From Paratrimastix pyriformis (taxonomy: Eukaryota > Preaxostyla > Paratrimastigidae): a stretch of DNA of 64,000 nucleotides. The notes below the pieces were generated by a model that saw only the letters and a list, made by a program, of their open reading frames with translations, had not been told where the DNA came from and did not search any database. Below are positions 57,069 to 64,000 of this stretch, in pieces (within the stretch, counting starts at the first letter, position 1; each line of letters starts with the position of its first letter). The stretch is taken from contig JAPMOS010000033.1 in assembly GCA_027972325.1 (NCBI GenBank), positions 1 to 64,000 of the forward strand, written 5' to 3'. The translations under genes and the position numbers were made by a program.

Positions 57069-60000
57069 ATGGATTCTCTTCGTCTTCCCAGCAGCATCAA
57101 ACCGGTTCACTATGATATTTCCATCACCCCCGAGATGGATGCGCAGCCGGAGCCTTTTTTCGCCGGCACCGAGTGCATCTCCCTTCGCATCTCTGAACCT
57201 ACAAAGACGATCGTTCTTCATGCGCTTGAACTTGAACTGACCAACGTCCATGTGACCATTCCAGCCCCCGACGGCCCCTTGTCGATTGCCGCCACTCTGA
57301 CTCTCGATAAACCGATTGTCACATTGACTTTCCCCGATGAACTTCCTGTGAATGGGACGGCTGATATGAAGCCAAGTCTGTTTCGACGATTGTGCTTCCT
57401 ATCAACTCGCTTCTTTAAGTTGCCGGGGCACCAGATGTCCTTCTGCACCTCGATTTTCGCGGGGAGTTTCGTACTTCCGAACTTTGTGGGTTCTACCGAT
57501 CCACATATTCGCTCCCCGATGGAACGGTCAAGTCGCTCGGTGTCACCCAGGTCACAATTTCCCATCCTCGGCTCTTCTCGGCTCAGCCTGCCCCTAGTTC
57601 GAGCCGACGGATGCCCGACGTGCCTTCCCTTGCTTTGACGAGCCCTCTTTCAAGGCCACCTTCACGTTGAGTCTGGTCGTTCCCGCTTGGCCCTCGGGGT
57701 CCGGTCGCAATTTCCGTCGTCGTCACTCACCCGAGCGGTCCGGCGCTTGGTTTAGGGAAGACCCCCAGCGCATCGTCCATGCCGTTTCGAACATGCCCGT
57801 CCAGTCGACGGACACGCACCCCACAACCCCGGGCAAGGTCGTCCTCACCACAGGCCGCCATTCTCACGGACCCCTTCCGCCGCCAGACGATCGTTCGATT
57901 TGGCCGGACGCCGATCATGTCGACCTACCTGTTGGCCTGGGTGTGCGGTGATTTGGTGCGGCTGGAGGGGCAAACGGAATCGGGAACCGTGGTGAGTGTG
58001 ATGGCCACCCCGAAATGGGACATCGAGAAGCAGGCCCATTTCGCCCTCGATGTTGCCACAAAGTCTGTCCGCCTGGCCTCCGGTCATGACCGCGATCCTG
58101 CCTAGGTGCATTCCCTTCTTCGAGAAGCTCTTTGACATCCGGTACCCCCTGCCCAAGATGGACCTGCTGGCCATCCCCGACTTCAGTGCCGGGGCCATGG
58201 AAAACTTCGGCGCTGTCACGGTCTGGCTCACCTCCCTGCGGTTCTCCTGATGGCCTTGAACCAGTACCGGGAAACGCGCCTTCTGATCGACGAAGACAGC
58301 AGCGCGGCCATCAAGCAAGCGACCTGCCGGACTGTTTGCCACGAGATCAGCCACATGTGGTTTGGCAATTTGGTCAGTGCTTCGTCCCCCTGCCCGTTGT
58401 TGGCTCACCACTTTGCGCACCTTGCGCGAACAGGTGACGATGGAATGGTGGACCTATCTCTGGCTCAACGAGGGGTTTGCCCGCTGGGCCGAGTACCTTG
58501 CCACCGATTACGTCTATCCCGAGTGGCACGTGTGGGATTCCTTCGTCAGCGACGTCTCCGAGGCCGCCTTGGCCCTGGATTCGCTGGAGAGCTCCCACGC
58601 CATCGAGGTGCCCGTCAAGAACCCCGCCGAGGTCTGGCGCCCCGTCCCCATTTGCGATGAGCTTGCATTCCCAGATCAACGAGATCTTCGACAATATTTC
58701 GTACTCCAAGGGAGGATCTGTGATCCGGTCTGCTGGCTGGTCGGGACCCGCTCATTCTCATCTTGTGTTGCCCTCCCCTTCCATCTTCCTCCCCTGCCCC
58801 TCGACAGGATGCTGGCCTCCACCATGGGACACGATGTCTTCGTCGAGGGTGTTCGGGAATACCTGAAAGCACACCTTTACAGCAACGCCACCTCTGAAAA
58901 TCTTTGGGTGGCACTCTCGGCAGCTGCCCAGCGCCACAATGTGAGCCTGAACGTGAGCGAGTTTATGGCGCCATGGATTCGCCAGATGGGGTGCCCCCTG
59001 CTCACCGTTTATGACGCCGACCGTCCCCAGAAGCAACCGCAACCGCAGCCCTCAGAAGCCCAGCAGGCGGCGGCGGCATCCACTCAAGAGTCCACGAACA
59101 CGACTAGCACCGCCACCGCCACCGCCGCCGCCGCCCCCACCACGGCGACGCCGGTCGTCCTCCCGGCAACCCTTCTTGGGGGCCTGGATCTACCCGAGGG
59201 GACGCCCTTACATAAGCGCCGCTTCACGGTACTCCAGCAACGGTGGCTTCGGTCGGGGGCCCGGGAACTCACACCCGAGGCTCTCTTTCGGGTTCCGCTG
59301 CCCATCAGCACCCACTCCGGTCCGGTCCTTGATGCCTGTTAGCCTCCTGCCGGCTCATCGAGCTCTCTCCATCTGCTAGGCGGATCCTCCCGACAGCTGA
59401 TGTTCCTGCTCTCCTCGACCTGGTCCCAGCTCGATCTCTCCGTCCCGGGCCCTGCCCAACCCGAGGTCCCGGCTTTTCTCGAGGAGTTCCCTTCGAACTT
59501 CGCTCCCCGCTTCTAGGAAGCTCACCCTGCCGAAGTCTTCATGAACAGCGGCGTGGTAGCTCTTGCCCGAATTCGCTTTGCCGAGGATGCCCTGTTCCAG
59601 GAGGTGCTCCGGGTTGTGGCGAACTCCCTCCCGCACATCGTCCTCGGGTTTGTGCCGCCCGTGTCCCGGGGCAGTCCCTCATACACTCGTTTTCCAGCCC
59701 TCATACACTCGTTTCCCAGCCCTCATACACTCGTTTCCCGGCCCTCATACACTCGTTTCCCGGCCCTCATACACTCGTTTCCCGGCCCTCATACACTCGT
59801 TTCCCGGCCCTCATACACTCGTTTCCCGGCCCTCATACACTCGTTTCCCGGCCCTCACCACAGGGTGCCGCCTCCCGCTGGTCAGGTGACGTGCACCGTG
59901 GCGGAGACGGTGCGTCTGCTGAAGGACTGCTACGCCCTCCGCCAGACGCTCCGCTACCTTCAAGTGGTCGGCAGATCTCCGCTCCTTCGCTCTGCCTCGT

Positions 60001-60222
60001 CTTCCCCGACTGTTCCCTTCACCCCGACCTGACCGATTCTGTTTGCAGGCCAATGTGGTCCAGTGCTTCATGCAGGAGGCATTCGCCCGCGGCGAGCTGA
60101 ACCTCGCCCACGTCAAGGCCCAGCAGGGCCCCACTCTGCTGCTGATGAACGCCCTCGCCAGCGGGCTGGGCGGCCTCATGCTTGTCTGTCCCCCGCCGCC
60201 CCAGTTTGGGCTGGTTGCTGAG

Positions 60223-60253
<31 letters not shown>

Positions 60254-61585
60254 CGGCACGGGCAGGTTTTCGGCGAGGACGACGAGATCATGGCCGGCCT
60301 GCGCCAGCTGGGCCGACGCCTCTTCGGGCCCATCTCGGGGCAGCTGGGCTGGAGGAAGGTCCCCGAGGAGGTCTGTCGGCCCTCCAGCCTCCAGCCGGCT
60401 TGGGAGGCTCACCATGCGCCAACGGCGGGTTGTTTCTGTTTCTATTTCTGTTTCTGTTTCTGTTTCTGTTTCTGTTTCTGTTTCTGTTTCTGTTTCTGTT
60501 TCTGTTTCGGGCAGTCCGACCAAGCCTCCTTGCTGCGCTCGCTGGCGATCGGGATGCTCATCGGCTGCTGCGAGAGCCGCCCCCACATCGACCGGGCCCT
60601 CGAGTTCGTCACCACAGGGTCTGTGCGCCAGGGCGAACGCTTGAGCCACATCGCGGCCCCTTCTCCATCTCCAGGATGCACGAGCTGCCCTCGGACTGCC
60701 GCGGGGCGGTCTACTCGGCCCTGGTCAAGTTCACTCCCGACGGGTACGAGCGGATGGTGGCCATGCACGAGGGCTGCGACGTCCCCGAGGTGAAGGTCGG
60801 TTGGCTCCTCTCTGGCCATCCCGCCGAGGCTCACCGTCGGCTCTTCTTCCCGCCAAGCGGAACATGCTCTCCGCCCTGGGAGCGACACGGGACCCCGAGA
60901 AGCTCGCCAAGACCCTCGAGTACTCCTGCTCCGAGAAGGTCGCCCCGGGACCCGCCCGCCCACTGAACCTCACTCAACCCGCCCACTGAACCCCAACTCG
61001 GCGGGTACAGGTGCGGAGCCAGGACATCTACGTCGGCCTGGCGGCCGTGGGCGCCAACCCCAAGGGCCGCGAGATCGGCTGGCAGTTCCTGCAGAAGAAG
61101 GCCCGCCCTCCCGCCCGCTGTGCCGAAAACCAACTCCATTGCTCGCCTAGATCGGGGCCTTCCTGGAGCGCTTCCAAGGCGGCTTCATGCTGCCCAACAT
61201 CGTGGGGGCCCTGGTCAACTACTTCACCTCGGCCGTCCGTCCCTCGGCGCCCCCCCCATTCGCACCTTGACCCATGTGTCCCCTGCCCTGCCCTGCCCTG
61301 CCCTGCCCTAGGCCAAGGCAGACGAGATCGAGCGCTTCTTCCGCGAGCACCGCGTCCCCGGGGCCGAGCGGACGGCCCAGCAGGTTTGCAGAGCCCCGTG
61401 TGCGCCCGGCTGCTCATCACCACACTTCTCACATTGGCTGCCCTCTCCTGATCGGCCCCGGGTCCCCAGGCGGTGGAGCGCATCCGGGCCTGCGCTACAT
61501 GGGCCCAGTCGGACGCGCCCCTCCTGCGCAAGTGGCTCCAGGACGAGCACCTGTGCCCCTCGGCCTCGGCCTCGCCGGCCCAGTA
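57069..61585 (+). CDS. M1-family zinc aminopeptidase (puromycin-sensitive type)
   Basis: Starts at 57069 ([19 protein letters not shown]), with no signal peptide, so it is probably cytosolic. The N-terminal domain, after splicing, reads [20 protein letters not shown] and [20 protein letters not shown]. The catalytic domain has the exopeptidase motif [14 protein letters not shown] (near 58180) and the zinc site [11 protein letters not shown], with its third ligand in [20 protein letters not shown]. All catalytic residues are present. [20 protein letters not shown] and [17 protein letters not shown] follow. A Gln/Ala/Thr-rich insertion (59030-59150) sits at the start of the next beta domain. 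The ERAP1-like helical C-terminal domain spans 59370-61585, including [18 protein letters not shown] and IEIWQ-like helices, ending in an Ala/Ser-rich tail with a TAA stop. It likely trims peptides released by the proteasome. Many short GTC introns; two hold minisatellites. Confidence 0.94.
59680..59862. repeat. 22-bp minisatellite (CATACACTCGTTTCCCGGCCCT)
   Basis: About eight tandem copies, the last five or six almost perfect, in an M1 aminopeptidase intron just before the exon encoding [20 protein letters not shown]. Confidence 0.93.
60226..60252. repeat. (GGGCAT)n hexamer repeat
   Basis: Four to five copies of GGGCAT in an intron of the M1 aminopeptidase gene. Confidence 0.8.
60431..60507. 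repeat. (GTTTCT)n microsatellite
   Basis: About thirteen copies of GTTTCT in an M1 aminopeptidase intron, immediately before the acceptor for the exon beginning [15 protein letters not shown]. It acts as a long polypyrimidine tract. Confidence 0.9.
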
Positions 61586-61663
61586 AGAAAAAGTTCCCCG
61601 ATATGACGCGGGCTCCTACAGACGGAGGAAGGGACACCCGCCCCTGGGCCCGAAGCCATCGAG

Positions 61664-61733
<70 letters not shown>

Positions 61734-61862
61734 TGTGCTTTTTTCTCGCTCGTCATTTCAACGGGAGCAGGGAGGAGCAGTCAAGATTTTACGAAGAGCA
61801 CCATCATCTTACAGATGGGGAGGAGTCCCATAAGCCGCCTCCCCCGGTCGCAGGAAAGCCCT
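61586..61862. other. Convergent intergenic region with (GTGC)n
   Basis: 277 bp between the M1 aminopeptidase stop (plus) and the stop of the last gene (minus). It contains about 17 perfect CGTG tetramers at 61664-61732 and an AT-richer part. Nothing else is seen. Confidence 0.75.
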
Positions 61863-62801
61863 TTAGAAGGGGTTGGTCGGGTCCTCCCCAGGGGGCGGGG
61901 GCGGCGGGGGCGGCAGGGCGCCCGACTCGGGCTGCTGCTCGAGGGCCTCCTCCCCGTCGCTGCTGCTGCTGCTGAGGGCCTCGTCGCCCTCGCCCTCGGC
62001 CTCCTCGGGCTGCCCCTCGACGGGCGGCTCACCCTCGGCCCGCAGCACGGGCGCCACGGCCACGGCCACGGGCGCCTCGGGTTCCTCGGGCCCCGCCGGG
62101 TAGGGGGGCGGGGGCAGGGCGGCCGCCGAGGGGGACGGCGGGCTGGGCAGCACCACCACCAGCGGCTCCAGGATGCTGGTCGACTGGGGCGCCGCGGGGG
62201 CCGCGGGGGCCGTGGGGACGGGCTGCATGGACATGGCCGGCGAGCGGCCGATGGACATGGCCGGCAGGGCAGGCACAGTCGCCGGGCGCTGGGGGCGCCC
62301 CTCGCACAGCGAGGGCGGCGGCACGGGCGCGCCGGGGGTCACCGAGAGCGGGCTCATCTGCAGCCCAGCCGCCGACACACCCGGCCCACCCGAGCAAGCA
62401 AGCAAGCAAGCCCACACGATTGGACCCGCGTCAGCCCCCGCTCCCCATCGATGCGATGCCATGGGCGGCCGGGGAGGGCTGGGAAAGGGGGGCCGCGGGC
62501 ATGGGGGGCCGCGGGGCATGTGGGGCGAGGGCATGCGGGCGAGGGCGGCGACGGGCCTCGAGGAGGGGGATGCCCTCGATGGGGCCGCGCCGGGTGGGGT
62601 CGAGGAGCAGCCTGTGCAGGGGGCTGCCCGGGACCAGCTCCATGACGCTCGACAGGAGCGCCTCCAGGGCGATCCGGGTGCCCACCTTCACCGCCTCGGC
62701 CTCGGGCAGGCCCGCTGCACGGGCGCACCCCAGCCCAGCGGGGAGAGGGACAGGGGGTCGCGCCAACGAACATGAGCATGCCGACTGACGAACGGGGCGC
62801 A

Positions 62802-62839
<38 letters not shown>

Positions 62840-64000
62840 GGAGGGACGAGCCGGCGGGCCGACCGATGGGGAGGTACTCGACCCCGTCGCGGAGGAGGGC
62901 CCCCACGAAGGCGCGCGGCTTGCGGATGAAGTTGAAGGCCTGCGGGTCCACCCCGGCGGGCAGGGCCTGCAGCAGCACCATCAGCAGCTGCTCGGCCATG
63001 AGTGCACCCTCGGGGCCGCCCTCCCGGCCGTAGGCCAGCACCAGGGCCACCACGTCCTCGTACTGGGCGGCCGTCAGGGTGTGGCCCGTGCCGCTGAGGA
63101 GCCCGTGCAGCAGCCGGAAGAGGGCCGCCCGCCAGGGGGCGGGGCCCGACTGGAGCAGGGTCACCACCAGGTTGACCGCGTTGCTGAAGGCCTGCGGGGC
63201 CTCGAAGGCCCCCAGGTAGGCCCGGCAGAAGCGGCTCGCGAAGGCCTGATCGGCGATAGCACCCCCAGGCCCCGCAGGGAGACCCCCAGAGCAGCGAACC
63301 CCGAAATGAGTGGGTAAGCGGGCTGAGTGGGTAAGCGGGCTGAGTGTAAGCGGGGTGGATGGTGAGCGAGGTGAAAATTTTGAGCGAGGTGAAGGGCGGG
63401 CGGGACCTGCTCGTCGAATGCGGGCTGCTGGGCGGGGGCGGCGCCGGCCTGGGGGTGGCCCTCCTCGGGGGCGGGGGCCCTGTAGGTGGCCGCCAGGGCC
63501 CACTGGAAGGCCTCCGCAAAGCCGCCCGGCAGGCCGCCTGGGCCCGAAGCAGCAGCGGAGGGGCGGAGGGGCGGAGGGGCGGAGGGGCGGAGGGGCGGAG
63601 GGGCGGAGGGGCGGAGGGGCGGAGGGGCGAGGGCAAACAAGGCCGACCAGGGGCGTGAGTTGAGGGTCCGTGACCTGGTCCGTGCGTGCTGGGGGTGGTA
63701 TGGTCCGTGCAGGGCGTGGCCTGGGCTGTGCATGGCGTGGTCTGGTCCGTGCAGGGCGTGGCCTGGGCTGTGCATGGCGTGGTCTGGTCCGTGCAGGGCG
63801 TGGCCTGGGCTGTGCATGGCGTGGTCTGGTCCGTGCAGGTCGTGGCCTGGGCTGTGCATGGCGGGGGCGTGCGGACTGCATGCGGCGACGTGGGCGAGGG
63901 CGTCGGGGGCTGCGGCCTCGGGCTTCAGGAAGACCCGCAGCGCCAGCAGCAGCAGGGCGCCCGTCGAGAGGGGGTTGTTGCACGGGTACCGGGCCGACAG
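61863..64000 (-). CDS. Partial helical-repeat protein with acidic Pro-rich tail
   Basis: The 5' end lies beyond the window. Visible exons, 5' to 3', encode NNPLSTGALLLLALRVFLKP at the edge, GGFAEAFQWALAATYRAP, ASRFCRAYLGAFEAPQAFSN continuing VVTLLQSG, FRLLHGLLSG, QYEDVVALVLAYGREGG, MAEQLLMVLLQALPAG, FNFIRKPRAFVGALLRDGVE and RIALEALLSSVMELVPGSPL. These look like consecutive amphipathic helices of an ARM/HEAT-type solenoid. The C-terminal exon is disordered: Pro/Ala/Val-rich, then acidic with a five-Ser run (GEGDEALSSSSSDGEEALEQ), then eight prolines, ending DPTNPF. I do not recognise the family; a vague likeness of the first exon to dymeclin is not enough to name it. Confidence 0.55.
62804..62836. 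repeat. 33-base poly-G run
   Basis: An uninterrupted G run on the plus strand (poly-C on the sense strand) in an intron of the partial minus-strand gene. Confidence 0.9.
63557..63632. repeat. (GGGGCGGA)n octamer repeat
   Basis: About nine perfect copies of an 8-bp unit in an intron of the partial gene. Confidence 0.92.
63690..63862. repeat. Minisatellite, roughly 42-bp higher-order unit
   Basis: Four to five copies of a unit made of two related halves, GGTCCGTGCAGGGCGTGGCC and TGGGCTGTGCATGGCGTGGT. It lies in an intron of the partial gene and gives a false (MHSPGHALHGPDHA)-type ORF on the minus strand. Confidence 0.9.

Noticed and set aside
63161-63859. His/Gly-rich MHSPGHALHGPDHA repeat as a metal-binding protein
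   Set aside because: Array lies between solenoid exons and behaves as an intronic minisatellite; no independent support for coding.

Overview
This window is the left end of a eukaryotic chromosome. It opens with about 300 bp of CCCTAA telomere repeat (TTAGGG-type telomere), followed by about 390 bp of degenerate 16-bp and 15-bp tandem repeats, and then runs straight into genes. The DNA is strongly GC-rich, genes are packed tightly on both strands, and most are cut by many short introns. The gene set (central-pair flagellar protein SPEF2/CPC1, augmin subunit HAUS4, ESCRT-II SNF8, trehalase, a Pmp-like surface beta-helix protein, a bacterial-type PLP enzyme) fits a free-living flagellated protist. 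A GC-rich metamonad such as a Paratrimastix-like organism is my best guess, but that is inference.

Layout, left to right: telomere; ALG1 (-); SPEF2 (+); a PHD/zinc-knuckle/extended-PHD chromatin reader (-); WDR3/UTP12 (+); a UBP-finger histone deacetylase (-); HAUS4 (+); SNF8 (+); TAF12 (-); a fold-type II PLP enzyme (-); trehalase (-); an F-box protein with a filamin-like stretch (+); a TOM1/THH1-type seven-helix membrane protein (+); a Pmp-like beta-helix membrane protein (+); a long coiled-coil protein (-); an ING-family PHD protein (+); SMU1 (+); an M1 aminopeptidase (+); and a partial helical-repeat protein (-) that runs off the right edge. Five divergent gene pairs share very short intergenic gaps (roughly 30 to 180 bp), and convergent pairs end close together. 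Three chromatin readers or modifiers (PZP-PHD, HDAC, ING) and TAF12 lie in the same 64 kb, but nothing shows that they act as one unit.

The most striking signal is in the splicing. About fifty 5' splice sites that I placed by eye from protein homology nearly all begin GTC, usually GTCTGT or GTCCGT, instead of the usual GTRAGT. At least two introns look like GC-AG forms of the same motif (GCCCGT, GCCTGC). Introns also carry most of the mono-, micro- and minisatellites in the window, and these tend to be pyrimidine-rich on the sense strand. Gene 5' ends are noticeably less GC-rich than the rest of each gene.

The annotation rests on reading translated exons against remembered family sequences. 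Exon boundaries are exact only where stated. I saw no tRNA, rRNA, CRISPR array or recognisable transposon.
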